The translations under genes and the position numbers were made by a program. A stretch of 64,000 nt of DNA from Phoebastria nigripes. Taxonomy: Eukaryota > Chordata > Aves > Procellariiformes > Diomedeidae. The notes beneath the pieces are model-generated. The model was not told the origin of the DNA, did no database searches, and saw only the letters and a program-made list of their open reading frames with translations. Location of the stretch: the NCBI GenBank assembly GCA_035582835.1, contig JAYKAV010003266.1:3489421-3553420 (forward strand). Reading direction: 5' to 3'. The number at the start of each line of letters is the position of its first letter. The stretch's first letter is position 1. This document shows, piece by piece, positions 12,901 to 24,900 of the stretch.

Positions 12901-15900
12901 GGGAAGGGGAAGACNGAAACCCAAGGGAGGGTTTTAATCAGAACCCTATTTCCCATCTTTCAGGGGGAAAAACCTCCTGCTTTCTCCCTTTTCTTCCTCC
13001 TTGCTGCCTCCCATCCCTTTCCAGAGAGGGGGAAGGTGGAAGCTTTGAAAAGGCCCTGAATAGCCAGACCTGCCTTTCAGCATGGGGTGGAGAGTGGGCA
13101 CCAACATCTTGGACCAAAAGCGAATCTTTTTCCCCCAAAATGTTGTCTGGGCCCAGAAGCCACCTTCCCCCTAACCCTGCATGAATGATAACGCTCCATC
13201 CGGCACTGCCACTCTCGCTGGGACGTGGACCCTTTGCCAGCCCTGTGCGCCCNGTGGGGACCTGCTCGATGCTGGGGTGCAGCAACCTTTGCACTGGGGT
13301 GCTGCTGCTCCNGCATGGGGCCCTGGGGAGGGTGGGGTGACCATGGGGGATTCATGGCCCCAGGGGATCCCCTGTGAGGGGATGAGGGCTGGTGCTGGCT
13401 CTGCCTGCAGAGTCTTCCTCCCACTCGGTGCCGCCGAGGATGCACGTGGCCGTGGGCAGGGGAGGGAAGGACCATACCTGGCTTCTCCTGCAGCGGCAGG
13501 ACCTTGTGCCGGGGTGGAAATGGAGCTCTCACCCTCCTGTCTGTCTCTCTCCCCACTTCTCTGCCTCCCTGCAGGTGACGGTGTGCTGGGTGGAGGAGAT
13601 GCCAGCGAGTAACGAGCAGTCCCTGTCTCCCCAGGCCGAGCATGCTGGCATCCGGACCTACTTCTTCAGCGCCGAGAACACGGAGGAGCAGGAGTCCTGG
13701 ATCCAAGCCATGGGCGAAGCCGCCCGGGTGCAGATCCCCCCGACCCAGAGGTCAGCGCCCACCATCTCCCTGTGCCCCCCCCCTCCCCTGGTCTCTTGGA
13801 GATGGGGCAGAGGGGCCGTGCATTGTGACCGGGGACCTCCTGGGAGCGTGAGGGTCCCTCGAGAATGGAGCTGGGGGAGCATTGGTCCCCCAAGGCTGAG
13901 GGAGGGATGGGATGTTACCGGCNGTCCCAAGGGCATTGCAAAGGGAAGATAACCCTCTCTTCTGTCTCGGCACCCTCCAGGCATGAGAAGCCAGACTCTG
14001 AAAACATCCCCCCCAGCAAACACCACCACCACCACCGCAACACCGCCCACCGCGAGCACCCCAAAGCCGACCCTGACGCCAAGACCCGGGGAGAAGGTGA
14101 CGGCCGTGGCTCGGAGAAGATCGAGAGAAAGTCAGAGAGGATGGAGAGCAAGAAGGAGCCCTTGGCCAAAGCCAATGGCATCGCCGGGCAGGAGATGCCC
14201 TCAGAGCCTGGCAGTCCTTACCCCGAGGCGCCCCGGGTGCCGGCGAGCGTGGAGCGGCCACCCCAGCCCAACGGCTGGCCATACTCGTCACCCAGCCGCC
14301 CCGGCAGCACCGCATACCCCCCGCCCGATGGGGAGAGCGTGGCCCACCGCCGGGGCTTTGCTCCCCGCACCAACCCCGAGAAGATCGCCCAGCGCAAGAG
14401 CTCGATGACGCAGCTGCAGCAGTGGGTGAACTCACGCCGGGGGGCTGTGCCCCCCGAGGAGCTGCGGAGGTGAGGGCTGCGGGGGGCTGGTCGGGGGCGG
14501 AGGGGGGTCCTGCTTCTTTTCTCCAGGGCTGCCCCTCAGGTGGTGCTCTGGAAATGTTTTTCCCCTTCCCATCTGCTTTCTCCTCTCCTGGGGTCAGAAA
14601 ATCTCCTTTCTGGGNTGTCCCCATGTGCCAGCTCTGAGCAGTGCATGGGACACCCCGAAAAGCCGAGCAGGGTGCATTTTGGAGGGGAGGCCACCATGGG
14701 GGCCCTGGGAGGAGGGATGCCAGGAGGGAAGGCCACCACAGGGTCCCTGGCAGGANGGATGCCAGCCAGCCAGCTTTCCAGACGCTGGTGTTGGAGCTGC
14801 CTGCTCTAAGGCTGTCCTTGCCCACCGGGACCCCCGGCTGTGGAGCAAGGGGCCGGGCACNGCCTGGCCGCCAGCCTGGCTTTCACAGCTCTCTTCCCCC
14901 TCCAGCCCTACCAGGTTTTACCCCGTGTCTCGCCGAGTGCCCGACTACTATTCCCCCTACTCGCCCCAGTACCCCGAGGACTACCAGTACTACCCACCCG
15001 GGGTGCGCCCCGACAGCATCTGCTCCATGCCCGCCTACGAGCGGGTGAGCCCGCCCTGGGCGCTGGAGGACAAGCGGCACTCCTTCCGCAATGGGGGCAC
15101 CTACCAGCTCCGTGACTGGAAGGAGCACCCCAGTTTCGGCCGGCAAGATGTCCAGCTCTGGCTGCCTGGTCCAGGGAGGCAGCCGACCTACTTGGACGAG
15201 GTGGATGCAGCCTCGGGCTCTCTGCGACGGATGTCGCTGCAGCCCCGCTCCCGCTCTGTGCCCCGCTCGCCCAGCCAGGGCTCCTACAGCCGGGCACGGA
15301 TGTACTCCCCGGTCCGCTCGCCCAGCGCCCGCTTTGAGCGGCTGCCGCCCCGAGGAGAGGAGATTTACGCCGACCCCACCACCTTCATGATGAGGCGATC
15401 CATCAGTTCTCCAAAGGTAAATGCCCATCGGCGCTCAGGGCACACGGGGTTGGAGGGGGACCCTCGCTGGGGATGTCAGGGCAGGGATGCTGCAGCACAG
15501 CTTGTCCTGTCTGCNTGCACAGCCTGGCCTCAAAATGCCACCAAGTCTGTGGCTTGCAGCAGCTGATGGCTTTAGGTCCCTCCTTGCCATCCTACAAAGC
15601 TGCCCAGGTTGCGGTTGTTTCCTCCTGGCTGCTCCTGTGCTGCTGTGAGCCCGGAGAGGTGGGGCAGGAGGGGATGGGATGGGAGCCCAGGGGTGCTCAG
15701 GGTCGCCACCAGTGATGTGTTCCCGAGCAGGGAGCGCTGGTGTCCCTGTCTCGCTGCTGCGTGCCCCAAAGCCGGGCCTGACCCTGCTGCAGGGTTGGGG
15801 TCTGCCCTTGCACGTGCTTTCTGGCCTCTCGCACACCTCTCACCTGCCTCTGGTTTTGGGGTGGGGGGTCTCCTCTCTTCTCAGTACGACTATCTGGGCG

Positions 15901-18900
15901 ACAGACGGCCCGTCCCTGCGGGAATGTATCCGTACCACTACCCGGCATCCCCCACCGTCCATGACAAAATGGTACGTACGCTGCTGGCGCCGAGGGGGCG
16001 AGCCCCCCCGGACCGGGGTGTGCAGAGCCCCCCCAGGAGGTGGGCCAGCTCGGGGGCTCCTTGCTCGGACAGCCGAGGAGGAACCGCTCCACTCCAGGGG
16101 CAGCTTTTTGGGTCAGAGCTGGGCTGCTCTGGGGCAGCTCAGGACCACAGGTCCTTTTACTGGTGTCTCTGGTCCCTCCTGGCCGTGCCCAAAGGAAATC
16201 CTTGTGGAAAGGCCCCCAGTCCCTGCCCTGCAGGCCCCAGGTCGCGGGGGCAGTGGGACACCCTTGGACCCCCGTATGCCCTGCGATGCTGGGCCGGGCT
16301 CGTCACTCCCAGGGTGGTCCCTGGCAAGGACAGGGCTGAGGCTGGCGCACACCCTGCACCTCTCCCCCTCTTGCTTCCTCACTTCTGGCTACAGCTGCTG
16401 CTTTTTCCTGCGTTGTGTTTCCCCTCGGAGCGCTGAGGGGTTGGAGCCGGTGGGGTGAGACCGGGAGGTCCCTCTGGCAGAGCACGGTCCCAAAACTGCA
16501 GGGCAGGACTGGTCATTGGAGGAGGGAGAAGCACGAGTTACCATAAGCTACCCATGCTGCCATCCATCCTTGCTAGCCAGAGACACAGGGGAAGGGCCGT
16601 GCCTCTTCCGAGGCACCGTTACCCGGGAGGGAGAGCTGGGAGGAGAGCGGGTCTCCTGCAGTGCACATCCACGGCAGCTCTCCCGGCTCTGTGCCAGGGA
16701 AGTGCCTCGCTTCCCTGGCCGAGAGGTCTTTGCATTTCCGTAGCCTTCACCTAACCGCTTTGCTTCTTCTTTTATATGTTTTGTGTGTTCGTTTCTTGCC
16801 GCATGCCTGCTGGCTCCTGGTAGGATGAACTTTTAGACCTTCAGTTGCAAAGAAACCTAGAGTATTTGGACCAGCAGGTAGGCAGAGCTGGCTGCAAGCC
16901 TCACGCTGCTTACATCCCCGTGTGCCCTGTCCCCAGCGGCATCCCCTTCCCTCCCAGCGCAGCATCTCTTCCCCTAACATCCATCCTCATCTTTCTTGGC
17001 ATTAAAGCAGCACGAGTTGTCTTTGGTTTGCTTCTTCCATCCTTCCTGTCTGTAGGGTCGCTTATTGCTTGGCAGGAAAATCCCCCTGACAGTGCCTTCT
17101 GTGTGGTGTGCTGGAGCTGGTGGGTGGTTTTGGGGGGAGCCGAGCCAGCTTCCCACGTGCCCGGGGCCTCGGGGAGTGGCTCCCAGGGTGCAGGGGAGGC
17201 AACCAGCTCTGAAACCCCCCCCAGGTCGGTATGCACCACGCTGGCTCAGGGCGATGCGGTGCATCGGTGCACAGTGCCAGCGTGGCCATGCTGGACGGCG
17301 TGTCCCCACACGCAGCAGTGCCTGCGGCATTGGGACGAGCCAGGCTGCTGCAGGGGTCCTGGGGCTGGTGCCCCCCGTGTGGGGGGCAGCCAGGCGAGCT
17401 GTGGGGAGCCAGATGGGTGTGAGGTGGTTTTGGTGATGCCCTGGCCCTGTTCCTCCTCGAAGGCGAGAGGCTTGATGCAGGGCTGGGGTAAGGCACCAGC
17501 TGGGACCAAAACCAAAGCAGCAGCTCCCAGGTTTTTGCATGGCAGGGGGTGTTTGGAGGAAAGCTGTGAACTGACTTCATCCCAGGAGCGGGCTGGGGGC
17601 AATCAGGCTGGGAGAGACCCCTGGGACTGCTGGGGTGGAAACCACAGGCACCAGCTGAAGTCAAAGCCAGGGACAGGAGGTGTCGGCCAGTGCTGCAGCC
17701 CAGACGCTGGCCTGCAAAAGCCAGGCTTGCACTAAGGGAGCTGCTCCAGAGACAATCTCATTAGTCTGCAAATCTCCATCGGTGCAGTAATCGCCAAGAT
17801 CTGTGTCTGCCTTGGAGCAGAGCCAAGGACAGGCAGGAGCACTCNCTGCAATAAAAGCTCTCTGGATTATTTCACAGCCATCGGCAGCAATGCTCGCTCT
17901 CCGAGGCTCTTTAAAACACTCCCTAAAAAGGCTTTGCATCTCCTCCTCCTCTCCTGCTGACCTCTGGAGAGACTAATTCGGAGTGACGCTGTCAAGTATC
18001 TCTTTTCAAACAGCTTGCTGCTTTATTTTCTCTCTCCTTGTTTGTCTGGTCGCGGGGACGGCTCCCTCGGCGGCACCCCACCTTGCTGACCTGCCCCCAG
18101 TCCATTTTTGGTCCCTGGTTTGTGCTTAAACTGTTGTCACCTCTTGGACCTCGAGGGTCGTGGCCGGGGGCTTCCCTTGTATCGTCTGCTTTAGGCTGCA
18201 GGCTCCTGCAGCGCTTCTGCAGGCAAAGGCAGCGGTGAAGCTCCGGTGCTGCTGATTTGAGCGGCTCCACCGCACAAGTACCGAGGGACCCTGCGGCTGT
18301 TGCCGGCTGTGCACCTGGGCAGCAGTGCACTGAGAGCAGCAAAACCCTTCGGGTTGCAGGGGTGTGAATGGGCGCCGGGATTGGGGTCTGTCCCACTCCC
18401 CTGGAGGGCTCGGCACAGCCCGGGCAGCACTGCCGGCCGGCTGCAGCTCTGGGGAGGTACAGGCATGCCGAACACTGTCGCATCCTTGCCCTGCCTGGCA
18501 GCATGGCCGTGATGTGCCATCTCCATGGGAGCACCCGGCTCTGCTGCTTGAGGCTGCTGGACTGGAGAGGGGGACGCTGCTGTCCCCAACCCCCAGGCTT
18601 CGGTCACCTTCCCCTATGCCTGGAGCTCGTCTGTGCCTTGAGTGGGGCCATCCCAGCCCCGGCTCTACCGCGAGGGCAGGGTGCCGAGCCGTTTGTCAGC
18701 ACGAGGAGTGGGGCCCGTCTGTCTGTCTGCTGGGACCACACTGTGCGTTGCAGCCGTGGGCNTCTCTGTGCAAGCTTCTGTCTGTGTGTGCAGTTCACTG
18801 CCGCCCAGCTCGGAGCTGGCTCGGTTTTATCTGTGTTTTCCCCTCAACAAAGATTCCAGGGCATGCAACCAGCCCAGGACACTCTTGACTGCATGAAATG

Positions 18901-21900
18901 GAGCAGCAGCAGCCCNGGGCAGCCATCCCCTTGTGGCTTGAGCCCCTGGGACATCTCTTGGAGGTGGCATCTTGCAGCCTGATGCCCTGAGGGCTCCTGG
19001 ACTGAGCCACCCCGCTGCTCCGACGGCACCCGAGCACCGCAGCACACGAGCGCATCTCTGCTGACCTCTGAACTTTCCTTCCCTGTCTGCCGCAGATGAG
19101 CGAGAGCGAAACCCTGATCAGTATGGTGAACAGGATGGTGGAGACCTCCTCCCCTAGGGCTCAGCTCTACATGCAAGTAAGCCTCCGGCCGCCGGGCCGT
19201 GCATGGCTCGTGCATGGCAGCCACGCCAGCCGCCCCGCGCTCCATCCCCGAGGTCACCTCCTGCCATTTCCACTCATGCAGACTTCAGCATCCATGCGGC
19301 TCTGGCACATCATGCTCTCGGGGACCTGCTAGTCCATCACAGGCTTTGCTAATCCATCCATGAGCCATTAAAACCCGGTAAATCCTTGTGCTGAGAGCAC
19401 AAGGTGGGGACACAGCGGTCCTGAACGCTCATCCTCATCTGCGCTGGACTCGGGTGCTTTGCTCACCCTCTGATTGCCGTCGTGTGTTGATGAGGCAAGG
19501 AGAAGGTGTGGGATGACTTAAAGACAGGAATCCAGCCCAAGGCTCTTGAACCAAAGCAATAACTCCCATAACAGGGAGAGGAAACAACCTTTTACCCCCC
19601 TGAGGCTCTGGCTCATTCTGTTCCCTTGCCTGGAGAGGGCTGCAAAAGCATCGGGATGTCCCTGCTGATGTTGGGCTGCAGCTTCAAGCGCAGTCAAGTC
19701 CCATGACCCGGAATGTGTCTCCGGGTGCACTGCGACCCGCAGCCCATCGTGCTGCCAGCCCCGGGCAGGGGCGTCGTGGGGCCCTGCTGTGCTGCCCAGG
19801 GCATCTCCTGGCTGTGCGAGCATGCAGCAACCGGGTGATCGCTGGGGTTTTCTGATGAGGGGAAGGTGCCTGTTTCCATCTGCTGTGCATGGGGAGCGGG
19901 GACATGCTGGAGGGCGAAGCTGGAGCTGCTGAGATGCTCTCGCTGGCCAGGCTCTCTGCCTGGAGGCAGCAGCATCCCCATCCGCCAGGCTCTGCCTCCA
20001 GCCATGCTGGGCATTTCCCAGGTTCAGGTCTATTTGCATTGTCCTATGGTTTTAAATGGCTCTAAAGTAGCGTCTTGCTTTCTAGCAATAATGATCCCCT
20101 TCTTCCTATCTTATGCCTTTCATCTCGAGATCTTGGAGGCATTTAATTGTTGAGGTCCCATTAGTAATTTAGATTTCCAGGAAAGGAAAATGACTCACAG
20201 AGAAGCCGGATGGTAAACAGGCCCTGATGCAGCTGCTGATTTATAGGTGTTTCGACTCTGCTAAGTGGGATTACAGCTTAATCTTTCTGCCTTTGTTTCC
20301 TTCCCTGTGAAATGGTGGCAGTTATATGCCAGGCAGTTAATGATTCACCAGGCATCTCTCTAACTCAGCTCTTGGTGTCCTGCAGAGAGGTTGTCTCCAG
20401 CTAATTCCCGTGGCTCACCCAGCCGATGAGCACCAGGGCTGGGAATGGGGTGGGAGGTTGTGCCTTCATCCGAGCCACCGCGCAGGGCCAGGGCAAGAGC
20501 TCCAGCACCAACATCCCGTGCTGCCTGCAGCACCCGCTGCCTGCCAACCGTTGCCGGTGCCTGCCCAGCCGTGCCGGCTGCGGGGAGCACCCGACGCCTC
20601 CAGAGACTCAGCTCTCGCCTCTCTTTCCCCACTCACGGGGCTGGGGGAGAGGGGCTGGGAGCTGCCTCACCTTCCCCAGGGGCTCCCGGAGCCAGGCTCA
20701 CCCCACGCTCTCCTTGCAGGTGACGCCCTTCCCGGAGGCTTACAGGGAGACGCTGCACGCCTACAAGATAAGCGAGCAAGACACCGATGTAAGAGCAAAC
20801 ATCCATTCTGCGTGTCCCCCCTCTGCCCTGTGCTGTTGTCCCTGTCCCCAGCAGCAGGTCTGCTATCCCCATAGAGAGCTGTGCCAAGTGCTCCTGCACA
20901 GCTGTGGTGGGACCTGGTGCTGCCCAAGTGTGGTGTGTGCTGCTTGGGGACTAAATCCTCCGCTGAGCTTAGCTGCTTGGTCTTGCCCCATGTCCAGATT
21001 TGGCCTGTGTCACCCTGCCTGGGGCTGAGGTCCCTGCAATGAGAGCAGCAGGCTGGAAACCCTCCCCAGAACCACACATTGTCCCATCAAACCAGCCCCA
21101 TGGGGCATGGCCCAGCTGCATCCCGTCTCTCCCGGCTGAGCACGGAGCTGTTCACACGGGTGTACCCCGCACACCCCATCGCTGGGCTCTCATCCTCTCC
21201 TCCCTTTCTCTTTCCCGCCTGGGGACAGAAGCTGCTGGGGAAGCTCTGTGAGCAGAACAAGGTGCTGCGGGAGCAGGAGAGGCTAGTGCAGCAGCTCCGA
21301 GCAGAGAAGGTACGTGGTGGGCAGCTCAAGCGGCCGTCCGGGGACGAACCTGGCTGCCCAGGCAGCACCTTCCTGACAAGGAAGCGACATGTCCTGCTGT
21401 CTTGGGGACAGCTCAGCGGGGATGTTTCTGAGCTGGAGGACATGCCCTGGCCATGCCGTGGTCCCAGGACTCCTTGTGCATTAATGGCCTGTTAAGGAGA
21501 GGGACTGCAGCTCCTGCACCAGCCAGGTTCTCACGGCTGCATCTCCCTCCTGTGCCCTCCAGGAGAGCCTGGAGAGTGCCCTGATGGGGACACACCAGGA
21601 ACTGGAGATGTTCGGGAGCCAGCCCGCCTACCCGGAGAAGCTGCTGCACAAGAAGGAATCGCTCCAGAACCAGCTCATCAACATCCGTGTGGAGCTGTCG
21701 CAGGCCAGCACGGTAACCGGTTCCCCCTCTGCTGCTGTCCCCACCCGCCAGCCCCGAGCAGCCACCGGGACTGTTTCCCCCACCCACCGCGATCCCTTTT
21801 CTCCCTTCCTGTTGAAAAAGAAAAGGAGAGGGGAAATCCCCTTGGCTGGCTGGGGTCCCAGACAAGCCAAAGTCCCTCACTGGGGACAAAGCAAATTAAC

Positions 21901-24900
21901 CCTTGTGGTGCCGAGCTGGCACATGTGCCCGGAGCTATCTCAGCTCCTGCTTCCGTCTCTGGCTCCCCTGCACTGCTGTGCCCGGCGTGCCATCGGCACC
22001 AGGCACTCCCACGGGCACAGCCTGGCTGGGGCACGGCAGAGCTGGTACCCCCCACTGCCGTCCCCTCCGTGGCTCGGGGTGGGTTGTGTTGAGTGCAGCG
22101 TCCTCGTGCTTTCCCGAGTGTTCCCACACTGCACTGGCCAGGGCTGCTGCCAGCCGGGGGAGAAACCTGCCAAAGACCCCCTAACCCACCCACCTTTCCC
22201 GCCCCAGGCCTTGGCAAATAGCACTGCTGAGTACGAGAGCCTGGAGAGCGAGGTGTCCGCCCTGCACGACGACCTCTGGGAGCAGCTGAACCTGGACATC
22301 CAGGTGAGCAGCACTCCGCCGGCCCCAGGGTCCCCCTGCCATCCCTGGGGTCCCCCTGCCATCCCTGTGGAGGTGGAAACCCCCTGGTTCCTTTCAGCCT
22401 TCCTCTCCCCCCAAAGAGCCGGTTTGCAAGTGGCTGCTCCGTGCTCAGCCCTCGGTGTCCAGCTTTGGCCACAGGCGAGGGCAGAGGGGCTGAGGAACTG
22501 TGGGCACCTGGGTGCCATCGAGGGGCTGCAGCCCAGCGCTTCCCCGTGCTGCTGGGGCTCCATCAGCTCCCCGCAGCCTGCGGCCGGCACCTGGGGGAGC
22601 AGAGAGATGGCTCCTGGCAGGAGACGAGTCGTGGGCGTGATGGCTCAGACCCCCCCGGGCTGTGTCTGCCTCAGCTGAACACCCACGGGTCCCATGGCTC
22701 GGCTCGGGGCTGGGGTGCAGCAGGGCTGGCAGCAGTGGGAGCCACTCTGACCGCTGCCTTTTCTCCCCTCCAGAATGAAATGCTCAACCGGCAGATCCAG
22801 AAGGAGATCTGGCGGATCCAGGATGTGATGGAGGGGCTGAGGAAGAACAACCCATCCCGCGGCACGGACACTGCCAAGCACAGAGGTGAGCAGGGTCCAT
22901 CCCTGCCCTTGCACAGCACAAACCCCAGTGTGCCACAGCTTGGGGCATCCCCGGTGCCTGTGCTGCCACGAGGCAGACGGCAGCACCTGCTCAGGGAGAT
23001 GGAGGCCCTGGTGCACGCATTTATTTCTGCTTTTCTCCGCAGTGGCCATTGGCCCCTCGGGGACGTACAGCTCCAACAGTCCTGCCAGCCCCCTGAGCTC
23101 AGCCAGCCTCACCAGCCCCCTCAGCCCCTTCTCCCTCGTCTCCGGCTCCCAGGGCTCGCCCACCAAGCCAGGACCCAGTGAGGTGAGTGAGCTGGGGTGT
23201 CCCTAGGGAGCCCTTTGCCACCATTGGGTCCCCAGCCTGGCTCGCAGGCTGGCCTGAGCTCTCACTCTCGGGGGACGGGTGGGCACCAGGCACAGAGCGT
23301 GGCTGGGTTTCCTCGTGGCTCTGCCTGGGGGCACCGTTTTGGCCACGTGCATGGGCTGTGGTGTCCCTTGGTAACATCTGGGTCCATGGTCCTTGCAGGG
23401 GCTGCAGCTGGGCTTTGCAGCCTTTGGGCTCCTGCATCAAGCAGCCCTGAGGGCTGAGAGTTGCTCAGCTCCAGCCTTTGGCTTCAGGACCAGCTCCTGC
23501 TGCCAGCACAGTCCCCTCTCGCTGCCCTTGCTCGGGGTCCAGCAGTGCTGGTCTCACCTTCATCCACGTGAAGTTTAGAGTGGAATTTGGGGACTCCCCA
23601 ACCCCACCTGGCTGTGCAGAGGTGATGCCAATGTCTCCTGGGGGCTGCCAGCCCCAAGCTTGGGAGCCCCTCACTTGGGCAGCCCCCGAGCCCTGCCTGG
23701 CCCCGCTGCCCCGGGGGGACGTGCAGCAGCGAGGGCAGCACGGGAGGTGGGAAGCGCTGCCCCCTCTGCATGGGGACACGGAGACCGCAGGGCCCCGGGA
23801 GCAGCGGCCGGCTGCTCTCCCTCCTCCTTTCCTTGGCTCGATGCTTCCACTGTGTGTTGTCTCGATCTTTTTTCTAACTCTCTCTTCCTTCCCGGCTCTC
23901 AGTGTCTCTGCTCTCACGCCTCACACTCCTCTCCACCCCAGGAACCAGGCCCGCCTCGACCTCCCCTCCCCAAGTCCTACGTACCCCTGGAGTCTCCTCC
24001 GACCATTCCTCCGCTCCCCGGCGAGAGCCGCCTCTGGCCGTACCCCACCTCCCCTTCCTGGCAGCAAGGCAGCGAGGNGAAGAGGGGACAGGTACCGAAA
24101 CCTCTCCAGAGCAGCCCTGCAGCAGCAGCCCCATCCTCTTCCTCCCCAAGACATCAGCTGGCAGGGGCTGGGATGAGATGAGCGATGGGGCTGCCCACCC
24201 TCTGCCCTGGCAGGGGGGACAGGGACAGCGTGGAGGTGACATTTAGCTAGGGGACAGCGGTGCGTGGCTGGTACCTGCCCTCTCCAAGGGGAGCAACGGG
24301 CAGCGTCCCCCCCGGCAGCCTCGCCGTGGCCCTCCTGTGCCCACCAGCTCCCCTGCACCCACACGCAGCACCCAGCCAGGACAGGGACTGGCTCCTCCTG
24401 GGCAGCCCCCAAATCTGCTGCAGCCCCCGGTATCAGCCCCTCTGCTTTCCTCTGCCCTCGCCTCTCTCGCTGTCCTTCCGCAGCGCCGCTCCCCGCTGTG
24501 TAGTACTGGCAAGCTCTGCCGATGGGGGTGACCCCCCCAACTCCTGCCCACCCAGGGCAAATCCAGATTTGGGAATTCCTGGTAATGCCTCGGCCATGCT
24601 CCTGCCGGGGGAAGGGGCCAGGTTCGGACACCAGGAGACACAAGCATCCTTGCAGCTGGGGGGTCAGGATGCGTGCATGTGGGGGCTGGCACCGCAAAGC
24701 AGCGGCCGTGTTGAGTTGGGAAGGGTTACGGACCCCACTGTGAGCGCAAGTGGCATGTCCAGCAGCTGCGCAGCTGCAGGGTAGCATAGTTGTGGCTGCA
24801 TGCTGATCCACGGGGTGTAAGGGGTGTCAGGATGTGTGATCTCCATGAAGAGCACAGGGCAGTTGAGGGGGGCACGNTGGGCTCCTCAGCTTGTGGCCGT

